Source of the DNA: Sulfitobacter sp.
Lineage (GTDB): Bacteria > Pseudomonadota > Alphaproteobacteria > Rhodobacterales > Rhodobacteraceae
Direction of reading: 5' to 3'
NCBI GenBank assembly: GCA_024636405.1
Contig: JAGXHC010000152.1
Span: 1 to 7,395, forward strand
Length of the DNA stretch: 7,395 nucleotides
The position numbers were made by a program, and so were the translations under genes. The notes under the pieces were generated by a model that saw only the letters and a list, made by a program, of their open reading frames with translations, ran no database searches and was not told the origin of the DNA. This document shows positions 1-6,261 of this stretch, piece after piece (the first letter of the stretch is position 1; the number at the start of each line of letters is the position of its first letter).

Positions 1-1380
1 CGCCAGATCGAAACGTCGTTTTGTCGTCTTGACCTCTTCAAGCGCGTCCACTTCCGCTGTAACATCGCGCACCACCGCAGTCGTGCGCGTAACACCGTCG
101 CGCGTTGCCCAAGTATTGCGCTGAATGTCCAACTTAAGCTTACGGCCATCCCGTGTCTGGCCGGTCGCATTATAGCTCAGGCCGTTGACGTCTTTGCCCA
201 ATTCGGTGATGAAACTGCCGAATTCCATCCCATTCATCTCATCCTTGGAATAGGCAAAACTGTTCAGCGCAGCTTCGTTCGCAAACAGCACTTTGTCCTT
301 TTCGTTCAGGATCAAAACCGCCGTCACCGAATTTTCAGCGATGGATTTGTTTTCTTCTTCGCGTGCCATGATTTCACGGGCACGCAGTGCGGCAACTTCG
401 GACATCGCCGCGCCGCGCGCCTGAAGCGTTCGCAGGGCAAACAACAGCAGAGCCGTGATGGTTATCGCACTGCCGAGGATTAAAAGTCGGTTGAACTTGA
501 GCCAAACGCCGTCGAAGACCGGGGTGCTTTGATACGCGACCGTCCAGGTGCGTCCGTAAAGATCGACGCTGAATGTCTCTGAGAACGCACCCGGAACCGG
601 TGTTTCATCCGCGCTTGAAAAGATAAGGGTATCGGGGTTTGGCGTGGCCCCGTCAAAAACCTGAAGGTGATAGTAAATGCCTTGATTTCGGGTCAGACCG
701 GCCAGCAGGTTCTGACCTATGAATGGCGCATAGACCCACCCGCGAAAGTCCCGATCTTCGGGCTTCGAATCCGCTTGGGTGCCGGGCTGATACAGCGGGC
801 GAAACAGAAGAAAACCGGGCTGTTTGGTCTGATCCTGCACCAAAAGAATACGCGGCGTCAGCTGAGGCGTGCCAGTCGCGCGCGCGCGCTCTGCCGCAAC
901 CCGTCGGCCCGTCTCAAAGGTTATATCAAGCCCCAGCGCTTCGATATTAGGCTCTGTAGGGGATATCTGTGTGATGACAAAGCGTGTCGGGCTGTCAGTC
1001 TGCGGGTGTACTTTGAAATTTTGAACGCCGCGCGCCTCAAGGATGCGGCGAAGGGCATCTTCCTGACCCCGCTCTATAGGGGTTATGAAACCTATCCCGT
1101 TGATGCCGGGCAGAACGGTGCGGATATCGAGCGTTTCGACGAACCCTTCGAAATCGTCGGGCGTCACCAGGTCTGAGGCATTGATGAAAGCCGCTGCACC
1201 GTTCAGGCTTTGAAGATAATTAGACATCCGCCCGGTCAGCGCCTTTAGTCCATCTTCGCTGATGCGGTAAAATTCCCGCTTCGCGACGGACTTTGCAATG
1301 CCATTGTCGTTCGCCAGCAAACCGACCGTTATGATCGTGCACAATACGACAAGAATTACTTCAAAACGGCGCAAAAACAA
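1..1380 (-). CDS. CHASE-PAS membrane sensor protein, C-terminal output domain cut off by the window edge
   Basis: Reading the minus strand from 1380 gives an uninterrupted frame of 460 residues to the edge with no stop. Residues about 7-23 (EVILVVLCTIITVGLL) form a first membrane helix. Residues about 55-270 match a CHASE ligand-binding domain: FINASDLVTPDDFEGF, then a PGINGIGFITPIERG segment, the usual AS..V...F and PGI..IG..P pattern. Residues about 297-316 form a second helix (ILGSAITITALLLFAL), so the CHASE domain should be periplasmic. A short linker rich in Ala, Arg and Glu leads to a PAS domain at about 345-443 (IAENSVTAVLILNEKDKVLFAN). The last residues, RRFDLA, resemble the opening of a second PAS. 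CHASE proteins end in histidine kinase, GGDEF/EAL or cyclase domains; which applies here is outside the window. No ATG precedes the first helix; TTG at 1380, directly after an in-frame TAG, is the best start. The ligand is unknown. Confidence 0.88.
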   Translation of the reverse strand, partial: MFLRRFEVILVVLCTIITVGLLANDNGIAKSVAKREFYRISEDGLKALTGRMSNYLQSLNGAAAFINASDLVTPDDFEGFVETLDIRTVLPGINGIGFITPIERGQEDALRRILEARGVQNFKVHPQTDSPTRFVITQISPTEPNIEALGLDITFETGRRVAAERARATGTPQLTPRILLVQDQTKQPGFLLFRPLYQPGTQADSKPEDRDFRGWVYAPFIGQNLLAGLTRNQGIYYHLQVFDGATPNPDTLIFSSADETPVPGAFSETFSVDLYGRTWTVAYQSTPVFDGVWLKFNRLLILGSAITITALLLFALRTLQARGAAMSEVAALRAREIMAREEENKSIAENSVTAVLILNEKDKVLFANEAALNSFAYSKDEMNGMEFGSFITELGKDVNGLSYNATGQTRDGRKLKLDIQRNTWATRDGVTRTTAVVRDVTAEVDALEEVKTTKRRFDLA

Positions 1381-1386
1381 CTAACG

Positions 1387-1390
1387 TTCC
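1387..1390 (-). promoter_or_regulatory. Ribosome binding site supporting a TTG start for the CHASE sensor
   Basis: On the minus strand a GGAA lies six bases upstream of the TTG at 1380-1378. A second in-frame TTG (1374-1372) is twelve bases away. The first in-frame ATG, at 1227, would remove the membrane helix and the start of the CHASE domain, so a TTG start is preferred. The site is weak, and the start has not been confirmed by any other evidence. Confidence 0.4.
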
Positions 1391-1463
1391 AGACTTAGGC
1401 CAACCCATTTTCGCGCCTCAAAGGCCCTACTTTGCGCACTCGTACAACTTTGGACTTCGAACG

Positions 1464-1483
1464 CTACCTTCACGTATAGGTAG
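1464..1483. repeat. 20-bp perfect dyad (6-bp arms) in the divergent promoter region, possible operator
   Basis: CTACCT (1464-1469) and AGGTAG (1478-1483) are exact reverse complements separated by eight bases. The element lies in the 224-bp gap between the divergent sensor and DUF1045 genes. It overlaps a very loose plus-strand promoter-like pair (TTGGAC at 1450-1455, TATAGG at 1475-1480, 19-bp spacer). Size and symmetry fit a dimeric regulator site, but six-base arms can occur by chance. The rest of the gap (1381-1604) shows no gene and no clear terminator; an 8-bp palindrome AAACGTTT is at 1507-1514. Confidence 0.3.
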
Positions 1484-1604
1484 ATCTTCGTGGAAAATCT
1501 AACGAAAAACGTTTCGGTTTCGGGTAATGTAAAGCGCTGTGGCGCGCGCGTACAACAGCCGCGCAGACACAGCCAGACTATCGGAATGAAAAGAAAGACT
1601 TGGG

Positions 1605-2318
1605 ATGTATCTTCGCTATGCAGTGTTTTACACGCCGCCTCCGGGACTGCTGGCGGATTTCGGCGCTGGTTGGCTGGGATGGGATATGCGCAACGGCAAA
1701 CGGGTCGCACACCCTGCGCTGCCTGACGTGGATATTGCTGCCCTGACAGCACCCGCGCGCAAATATGGGTTTCATGCCACCATCAAGCCGCCGTTTTCCC
1801 TCGCCGAAGGCAAGACCGCCGACGCATTGTCAGACGCGTTTGCCGCGCTTTGTGCCAACCTGCGTCCCGCTTCGCTGGCGGGTCTTCAGATATCGCACCT
1901 TGGCAGGTTCCTGGCGTTGACTGTGGTTGGCGATCAGGCACAGATTTCGGATATTGCTGCGCAGGTGGTCCGCGACCTTGACGATTTCCGCGTGCCCCCT
2001 TCAGCGGAGGAGCTTTTGCAGCGGAATAACGAGCGGCTAAACCCCGTCCAGCGCGAGAACCTGAACAGGTGGGGGTATCCGCATGTGATGGCGGCGTTCA
2101 GGTTTCACATCACGTTGACCGGCAAAGCGGATAAGACCACGCTTGCCCGCACCGCCCACGTATTGGGGCTGATGATTTCGCCGCTGCTGCCGCGACCCTT
2201 CGTGATCGACAGTCTGACCCTTGTCGGGCAACGTCAGGACGGCATGTTCGAAGAGATAACGCGCGTGCCACTTGCCCGCGCCAACAGCGTCGCAGTCAAC
2301 AATGCGCCGCCGCCCTGA
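1605..2318 (+). CDS. DUF1045 / phosphonate-operon-associated 2H phosphoesterase-like protein
   Basis: This 237-residue protein matches the DUF1045 family ('putative phosphonate metabolism protein'), often encoded in phn C-P lyase operons, and is of usual length. The opening RYAVFYTPPP, followed by FGAGWLGWD, is characteristic. Two histidine motifs of the 2H phosphoesterase (LigT-like) fold are intact: FHATIKPPF with H57 and T59, and FHITL with H168 and T170. In that superfamily the paired HxT/S motifs act on cyclic phosphates or phosphodiesters; the exact reaction of DUF1045 proteins is not firmly known to me. No signal peptide or membrane segment is visible, so it is probably cytoplasmic. 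The ATG at 1605 places the conserved RYAVFY at the N-terminus; the ribosome site upstream is weak (GAAAG). No other phn gene is present in the window. It converges on the next aminotransferase with five bases between stops. Confidence 0.85.
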   Translation: MYLRYAVFYTPPPGLLADFGAGWLGWDMRNGKRVAHPALPDVDIAALTAPARKYGFHATIKPPFSLAEGKTADALSDAFAALCANLRPASLAGLQISHLGRFLALTVVGDQAQISDIAAQVVRDLDDFRVPPSAEELLQRNNERLNPVQRENLNRWGYPHVMAAFRFHITLTGKADKTTLARTAHVLGLMISPLLPRPFVIDSLTLVGQRQDGMFEEITRVPLARANSVAVNNAPPP

Positions 2319-2324
2319 CGCGGC
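2309..2324. terminator. Short GC hairpin at a convergent junction, weak bidirectional terminator candidate
   Basis: GCCGC (2309-2313) and GCGGC (2320-2324) can pair around a six-base loop containing the DUF1045 stop codon. It sits exactly between the converging DUF1045 and aminotransferase genes. There is no T-run on either side and the stem is only five pairs, so it could be chance in GC-rich coding sequence. Confidence 0.2.
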
Positions 2325-3451
2325 TACTGTCGCCATTCCGTCAATGCCCGCGCAAGCCGCGCCAACCCATCAGCCAGATTGACTGCCGCACCGCCGCCCA
2401 CGCCCAGCCGGATATGACCCGGTTGTTCATATGCACTGCCGGGGAGCAGGAAAGTGCGGTACGGTTCTGCCAGCAAAAACCGTGCGAATTGGTCGCTGTC
2501 GATCCCGTCCGGCAAACGCGCCAGCCCGATCAGACCCGCACGCGGTGAAACCCAGCTTAGCCCCACTTGCGCATCCACCCAGGCGTTCATCTCAACAAGG
2601 TTCGCCGCGCCTTCGCGCCGCGCCTTGTCCATCGCAGCGGCATAGCGATCCGGGCGCATCGCGATTTCGGCAATAACTTCGCCCATGATATTCATGATCT
2701 CGCTGGAGTTTTCGCGCAGGATCACGGCATCCATCACCATCTGCCGGTCAGGACAAATCAGCCAGCCGGTGCGCAGCCCTTGCAGGCCCAGCGCCTTGCT
2801 GACCGATCCGGTCGTGATGCCGCGCGCGTACATCCCGGCCACCGAAGGTGTGCGTGGGCCGTCCCATTCAAGTCCGGCGTACACCTCATCAATCAATAGC
2901 CATGCCCCGACCCGGTCCGCAATCGTCACCAATTCTGCCACGTCATCCGCGCTCAGCAGATCACCGGTGGGGTTGTTTGGATTGGTGATAAAGATCATCT
3001 TTGTTTGCGCGGTTACCGATGCCGCCAGCCGATCCAGCGGCAGACGCCAGCCGTCGGCCTCCTGCCGTTCCACCTTGACCGGGTGCGCCCCGATGGCTTT
3101 GGCCAAGACTTCGGCTTGTGGCCATCCTGGGGTCTCCATCACGATTTCATCGCCGGGTTGCACCAACTGCATGATGGCAAGATAATTCGCCTCGGCCGCA
3201 CCAGCCGTGATCAGGACATCCCCCCGAGTGCACATCCCCTCAAGCCCGGCTTGCGCCAAAACGTGGTCGCGCAGTTCCGGCAATCCGCGAAAATCACGGT
3301 TATTCCAGTCAAGCGACTGGTTTGGGTCCAGATCGTCCAGATAATCACCCAGAACCGGAGAGCCAGACAGCGAGAAACCCACAATCGCTTCTGGCGCGGC
3401 GTCCGTCGTTTCCAGCAGATATTGGAACAACGTGTGTATCTTGACTTTCAT
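2324..3451 (-). CDS. PLP-dependent class I/II aminotransferase (fold type I), first copy
   Basis: This 375-residue cytosolic enzyme belongs to the aspartate-aminotransferase-like fold type I group (COG0436-like). From the ATG at 3451, visible landmarks are NPNNPTG at 157-163 (N160 contacts the PLP ring), IDEVYAG with D188 and Y191, GSVSKALGLQGLRTGW with the Schiff-base lysine K219 and phosphate-binding R227, and IRLG with R348, which usually binds the substrate carboxylate. All catalytic positions are present. It should move an amino group between an amino acid and a 2-oxo acid using pyridoxal phosphate; the substrate cannot be read from sequence. The GLxGLRxGW form of the lysine motif also occurs in capreomycidine-synthase-like relatives, so a non-transaminase PLP reaction is possible. 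A GTG at 3469 would add six residues but lacks proper ribosome-site spacing. It is divergent from the MBL hydrolase, 41 bp away, which hints at shared function or control. Confidence 0.9.
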   Translation of the reverse strand: MKVKIHTLFQYLLETTDAAPEAIVGFSLSGSPVLGDYLDDLDPNQSLDWNNRDFRGLPELRDHVLAQAGLEGMCTRGDVLITAGAAEANYLAIMQLVQPGDEIVMETPGWPQAEVLAKAIGAHPVKVERQEADGWRLPLDRLAASVTAQTKMIFITNPNNPTGDLLSADDVAELVTIADRVGAWLLIDEVYAGLEWDGPRTPSVAGMYARGITTGSVSKALGLQGLRTGWLICPDRQMVMDAVILRENSSEIMNIMGEVIAEIAMRPDRYAAAMDKARREGAANLVEMNAWVDAQVGLSWVSPRAGLIGLARLPDGIDSDQFARFLLAEPYRTFLLPGSAYEQPGHIRLGVGGGAAVNLADGLARLARALTEWRQ

Positions 3452-3492
3452 GTCGCAACTCCGGTTCACTCCCGCAAAAAGGGGATCGGTCC
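3452..3492. promoter_or_regulatory. 41-bp divergent start region between aminotransferase and MBL hydrolase
   Basis: Only 41 bases separate the two start codons, and much of this is taken by the two ribosome binding sites (GGAG on the minus strand, AAGGGGA at 3479-3485 on the plus strand). There is no room for two full promoters, so at least one must lie inside the opposite gene's first codons. I find no convincing -35/-10 pair on either strand. Confidence 0.5.
3459..3462 (-). promoter_or_regulatory. Ribosome binding site that selects the ATG start at 3451
   Basis: Minus-strand GGAG lies seven bases before the ATG at 3451-3449. The alternative GTG at 3469 has a purine-rich GCGGGA touching the start codon with no spacer. 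The ATG is therefore favoured, leaving a 41-bp divergent gap. Confidence 0.6.
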
Positions 3493-4251
3493 ATGAATAT
3501 GCAAGTTTCGCTAAAAGGAAAACCCAAACGGCTTGCTGTACTGGATTACGGTCTGTTCGAGGTCCACGCAGGGCCGCGCACCATTGGTATCGTGGGCTTT
3601 GTTCTGCAGACTGATGCAGATGAAACAGTTTTGATCGACACGGGATTTCCGCAAAAATACGCGGATGATGCGGATGCCGCCACGGCCGAGGATGATCTGG
3701 GCAGTTTTGGCCGCGTGTTGAACGTTAGCTCTGATAACATGCCGGGGCCACAACTGGCGAAGTTGGGGCTGCAAAAATCCGATGTGACCCTGATGATCCA
3801 GACCCACACACATATCGACCATGTTGGCGACATGGCAGGCTTTCCACAGGCACCGATCCTGATTTCGGCTGCTGAACGCGGCCTGCCGCGCCCGCTTTAC
3901 TGGTCAGGCAAGCAGGCAATGGAATGGCCAGACCGAACCTATGCGCTGGTGCATGACGATATGCGTCTTGGGCCAGGGTTCGAGGTGTTGCATTGTCCCG
4001 GCCATGCGCCGGGTCAACTGGCGGTCATGGTTGAATTGCCCGACACGGGTTGGGTGCTGCTGACTTCAGACGCAATCAGCCGCGCATCCGAGATTGACGA
4101 AAAGTTTGCAGGATCATGGGACGTGGATCAGGCCATCCTTCACGGTGACCGCCTGATGAAACTTGCCGCAGACCGCGATGCGTTTGTCATTTTTGGCCAT
4201 AGCCCCGAACAATGGCCAATGCTGAAGAAGGCACCGCATTGGTTCACCTGA
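3493..4251 (+). CDS. Metallo-beta-lactamase-fold hydrolase, lactonase-like (AHL lactonase family type)
   Basis: This 252-residue protein has the complete metal site of the MBL superfamily: HTHIDH with H105, H107, D109 and H110, then H171 (CPGHAPGQ), D193 (LTSDAI) and H236 (FGHSPEQ). This supports a two-zinc hydrolase. An early LIDTGFP segment (47-53) is the usual strand before the active site. Length and motif spacing fit the group containing AiiA/AttM-type lactonases, which open acyl-homoserine lactones or gamma-butyrolactone, but the same group includes many enzymes with other ester, lactone or lactam substrates. No signal peptide is visible, so it is probably cytoplasmic. The start at 3493 is supported by AAGGGGA seven bases upstream; an in-frame ATG two codons later is a minor alternative. 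It diverges from one aminotransferase and converges on the SDR. I see no AHL synthase or LuxR gene, so quorum quenching is only one possibility. Confidence 0.88.
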   Translation: MNMQVSLKGKPKRLAVLDYGLFEVHAGPRTIGIVGFVLQTDADETVLIDTGFPQKYADDADAATAEDDLGSFGRVLNVSSDNMPGPQLAKLGLQKSDVTLMIQTHTHIDHVGDMAGFPQAPILISAAERGLPRPLYWSGKQAMEWPDRTYALVHDDMRLGPGFEVLHCPGHAPGQLAVMVELPDTGWVLLTSDAISRASEIDEKFAGSWDVDQAILHGDRLMKLAADRDAFVIFGHSPEQWPMLKKAPHWFT

Positions 4252-4268
4252 ACTGCGCCCAAGTTCAG
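4248..4268. terminator. Hairpin spanning both stop codons of convergent genes, possible bidirectional terminator
   Basis: CTGAACT (4248-4254) and AGTTCAG (4262-4268) pair perfectly around a seven-base loop. The plus-strand stop TGA of the MBL hydrolase (4249-4251) is in the left arm and the minus-strand stop TGA of the SDR (4265-4267) is in the right arm. The position is right for a shared terminator, but the stem has only three GC pairs and no T-run follows on either strand, so it would be weak. Confidence 0.4.
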
Positions 4269-4990
4269 CGAACGTCGCGCCCCTGATTAAGAATGATCAC
4301 ATTTCCGCTTGATATATCGCCGGCAGGTGACACCAGAAAACCGACCCATTCGGCAATTTCGCTGGCTTGCATGGCGCGGCCATGGGGCATCTGGGCGATG
4401 GCCTTGGCCAGCACGTCCTCGGTCAGCACATTGAAAAGCGGTGTCTCCGTCATTGCCGGCGCGATGGAATTAACGGCGATCTTGTCACGGGCAAACCGCC
4501 GCGCCAGATCTTTGGTCAAATTATCAAGTGCGGCCTTGGAGGCACGGTAATGAGGTGGATCGAACACATCGAAATTATAGGCACCATTGGAACTGATGTT
4601 CACGATCTTGCGCACGCCATCACGTCCCATCATCAACTTGATCGCCGCCTGACAACAATGGAACGCGCCAGAAAAATTCAGTGACATCTGTTTGTCAAAC
4701 TCATCTGCCGGGATATCCGGAAATTCGGACATAAAGCAGGTGCCCGCATTGTTCACCAACACATCGACGCCGCCATAGTCGGACGCGATCCGCCCGAAAG
4801 CCGCGGCAATTGCGCCAGCGTCTGTCAGATCCACGACAATGCCGTTGAAATCAGACGCGGCAGACATCTCCGCCAGCCTCTTTTCATCAACATCCAGCCC
4901 GATAACGCGCATTCCGTCACTGGCAAGTTTCGCGCAGATGGCCCTGCCCATGCCGCCGGCCGCTCCTGTTACGACTGCGATTTTTGTCAT
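4265..4990 (-). CDS. Short-chain dehydrogenase/reductase (classical SDR, probably NAD-preferring)
   Basis: This 241-residue protein is a full-length classical SDR with a Rossmann fold. It shows the cofactor motif TGAAGGMG at 8-15, the structural NNAG at 80-83, and the catalytic set S134 (in NISSNGAYN), Y148 and K152 (YRASK). N106 in SLNFSG fits the fourth catalytic position. The acidic residue D33 at the end of the second strand (VIGLDVD) favours NAD(H) over NADP(H). The enzyme should interconvert a hydroxyl and a keto group; the C-terminal DGG common in the family is replaced by NQG (235-237), and the substrate is unknown. FabG-like names would be unsafe. The start is backed by GAGGT (4996-5000) five bases upstream. 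It converges on the MBL hydrolase with 13 bp between stops and diverges from the second aminotransferase, so it may act on their products. Confidence 0.9.
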   Translation of the reverse strand: MTKIAVVTGAAGGMGRAICAKLASDGMRVIGLDVDEKRLAEMSAASDFNGIVVDLTDAGAIAAAFGRIASDYGGVDVLVNNAGTCFMSEFPDIPADEFDKQMSLNFSGAFHCCQAAIKLMMGRDGVRKIVNISSNGAYNFDVFDPPHYRASKAALDNLTKDLARRFARDKIAVNSIAPAMTETPLFNVLTEDVLAKAIAQMPHGRAMQASEIAEWVGFLVSPAGDISSGNVIILNQGRDVR

Positions 4991-5041
4991 TCTTTACCTC
5001 TTAGAGACGCCCGATTGGACCGTGGCACACCGTCTTCGTAG

Positions 5042-5072
5042 ACGTGCGGGATCGTTAGATGTAAACGCACGT
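5042..5072. repeat. Perfect 7-bp inverted repeat in a divergent promoter, operator candidate
   Basis: ACGTGCG (5042-5048) and CGCACGT (5066-5072) are exact reverse complements separated by 17 bases. They sit in the 107-bp gap between the divergent SDR and the second aminotransferase, ending 25 bases before the latter's ATG. Placement suits a repressor or activator controlling one or both genes. A five-pair hairpin (CGTCT 5031-5035, AGACG 5040-5044) overlaps the left arm. No matching copy was noticed elsewhere in the window. No convincing -35/-10 pair is visible in 4991-5097. Confidence 0.4.
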
Positions 5073-5086
5073 GAAAACCTTGCCTT

Positions 5087-5091
5087 AAGGA
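5087..5091 (+). promoter_or_regulatory. Ribosome binding site for the second aminotransferase
   Basis: AAGGA lies six bases upstream of the ATG at 5098, which supports that start over the later in-frame methionines at residues 19 and 26. Confidence 0.65.
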
Positions 5092-5097
5092 ACGCCA

Positions 5098-6261
5098 ATG
5101 TCAATTCGCCCTGCACGCCGTATCACTGAAAGCCGCCCAAAGAATTTTGGAATGTTCGGCAAAACTGTAAAAATGACGGGCGATCTGATCCACCTGGAAC
5201 TTGGGATGCCGGCCGAAGACACGCCTCAGCATATCAAGGACGCGGCGATCACGGCCTTGCAGGCGGGCGATGTACATTATTCGGATCTGCAAGGCTTGCC
5301 GGATCTGCGCGCCGCATTGGCGGAAAAGCTGCGCAGCAGCAACGCGTTGGATTTTTCAGCGATTGAAATCATCGTAACCAATGGCCTGACCCATGCTTCC
5401 TTTGCTGCTTTCATGGCCTTTATTGACGACGGGGACGAAGCGTTGCTGCTGGCGCCCTATTATCCTCAACATACCGGCAAAACTGAGATGGCAGGCGGAA
5501 TTGTCACATACGCGCCCCTGGACGCCGCCGATAATTTCTCGATCAAGCGCGATCTGATTGCACCGCACATCACTGCGCGCACCAAGGCGATCGTGCTGGT
5601 CAATCCCAACAATCCAACCGGGCGCGTCTATGGGCGCGATGAATTGCAGATCATCGCCGATCTTGCGATTGAACATGACCTTCTGGTGTTGTCGGATGAG
5701 GTCTACGAACAGATCACCTATGACAGCGCTGCGCATATCTCTATCGCGTCGTTTCCGGGGATGAAGGAACGTACGATCTCCATGTTTGCCTTCACCAAGG
5801 CTTATGCGATGGACGGCTGGCGGTTGGGCTATATCGCTGCTGATGCGGCGCTGATCGGGCCGTTGATGAAGGTGACAACGACGGATGTGACCCATGTGAA
5901 CACATTTATCCAGCATGGTGCGCTTGCCGCGTTGACGGGCGATGCAACGATCCTTGCCGGTATGGTGGCGCGGGACGCGGAACGCCGCGATCTGGTGGTG
6001 TCACGGCTAAACCAGATGCCCGGTGTGACCTGCGCGCCGGTTGAAGGCACGATATACGCTTTTCCGAACATCTCCGGCACTGGGCTGACCTCGCAGGATT
6101 GCGCTGACATGCTGCTGGCAGATACCGGCGTGGTCGTAGAGGCGGGGACGTTCTATGGCGATGAAGGTCGGGGCCATTTGCGGGTCTGTTTCGGTTGTGC
6201 CGAGATGGATGTGCTGACGGAAGCGATGGACCGGATGCAGCGATTTTTCAACGCGCTTTAG
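5098..6261 (+). CDS. PLP-dependent class I/II aminotransferase (aspartate aminotransferase-like), second copy
   Basis: This 387-residue fold type I enzyme is full length for the aspartate-aminotransferase-like family. Landmarks in order are LELGMP near 33-38, YSDLQGLPDLR at 61-71, NPNNPTG at 169-175 (N172), LSDEVYEQ with D200 and Y203, FTKAYAMDGWRLGY with Schiff-base K234 and R242, and LRVCFG with carboxylate-binding R362. All key residues are intact. A threonine precedes the lysine (TK) where SK is more usual; this is common in the group. It should catalyse a PLP-dependent transamination in the cytosol; the amino donor and acceptor are not predictable. It is clearly diverged from the aminotransferase at 2324-3451 (different lysine motif and N-terminus), so the two are not a recent duplication and probably have different substrates. 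Its TAG stop overlaps the TAA stop of the ABC ATPase on the other strand by four bases. Confidence 0.92.
   Translation: MSIRPARRITESRPKNFGMFGKTVKMTGDLIHLELGMPAEDTPQHIKDAAITALQAGDVHYSDLQGLPDLRAALAEKLRSSNALDFSAIEIIVTNGLTHASFAAFMAFIDDGDEALLLAPYYPQHTGKTEMAGGIVTYAPLDAADNFSIKRDLIAPHITARTKAIVLVNPNNPTGRVYGRDELQIIADLAIEHDLLVLSDEVYEQITYDSAAHISIASFPGMKERTISMFAFTKAYAMDGWRLGYIAADAALIGPLMKVTTTDVTHVNTFIQHGALAALTGDATILAGMVARDAERRDLVVSRLNQMPGVTCAPVEGTIYAFPNISGTGLTSQDCADMLLADTGVVVEAGTFYGDEGRGHLRVCFGCAEMDVLTEAMDRMQRFFNAL

Noticed and set aside
667..1176. A plus-strand open frame of 169 codons
   Set aside because: It is antisense to the well-supported CHASE domain and has an Arg/Lys/Leu-rich composition with no recognisable motif.
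1464..1483. The 20-bp dyad as a lux box, suggested by its length and the nearby lactonase-like gene
   Set aside because: Lux boxes have CT and AG two bases in from each end (NNCT-N12-AGNN). Here the CT and AG are at the extreme ends and the inner bases do not match, and no LuxR or LuxI gene is visible.
1381..1752. A minus-strand open frame of 123 codons in the same frame as the CHASE sensor, ending at the TAG next to its start
   Set aside because: It runs antisense through the first part of the DUF1045 gene and shows no domain, and its composition is as expected for a shadow frame. A split gene or stop-codon read-through is therefore unlikely.
2685..3185. A plus-strand open frame of 166 codons
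   Set aside because: It lies fully antisense to the first aminotransferase, including its catalytic lysine region, and is Ser/Pro/Arg-rich like typical shadow frames.
3452..3469. GTG at 3469 as the start of the first aminotransferase
   Set aside because: The purine-rich stretch directly touches the GTG without a spacer, while the ATG at 3451 has GGAG seven bases upstream.
3493..4251. Naming the MBL enzyme as a definite AHL lactonase (aiiA or attM)
   Set aside because: The metal-binding residues define the fold, not the substrate; relatives with the same motif act on other lactones and esters.
5356..5916. A minus-strand open frame of 186 codons
   Set aside because: It is antisense to the second aminotransferase, which has all active-site motifs; no motif is seen in the shadow product.
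2324..6261. The two aminotransferase genes as a recent duplication flanking the MBL and SDR genes
   Set aside because: They differ throughout outside the family motifs, including the N-terminus and the lysine motif (VSKALGLQGLRTGW versus FTKAYAMDGWRLGY).
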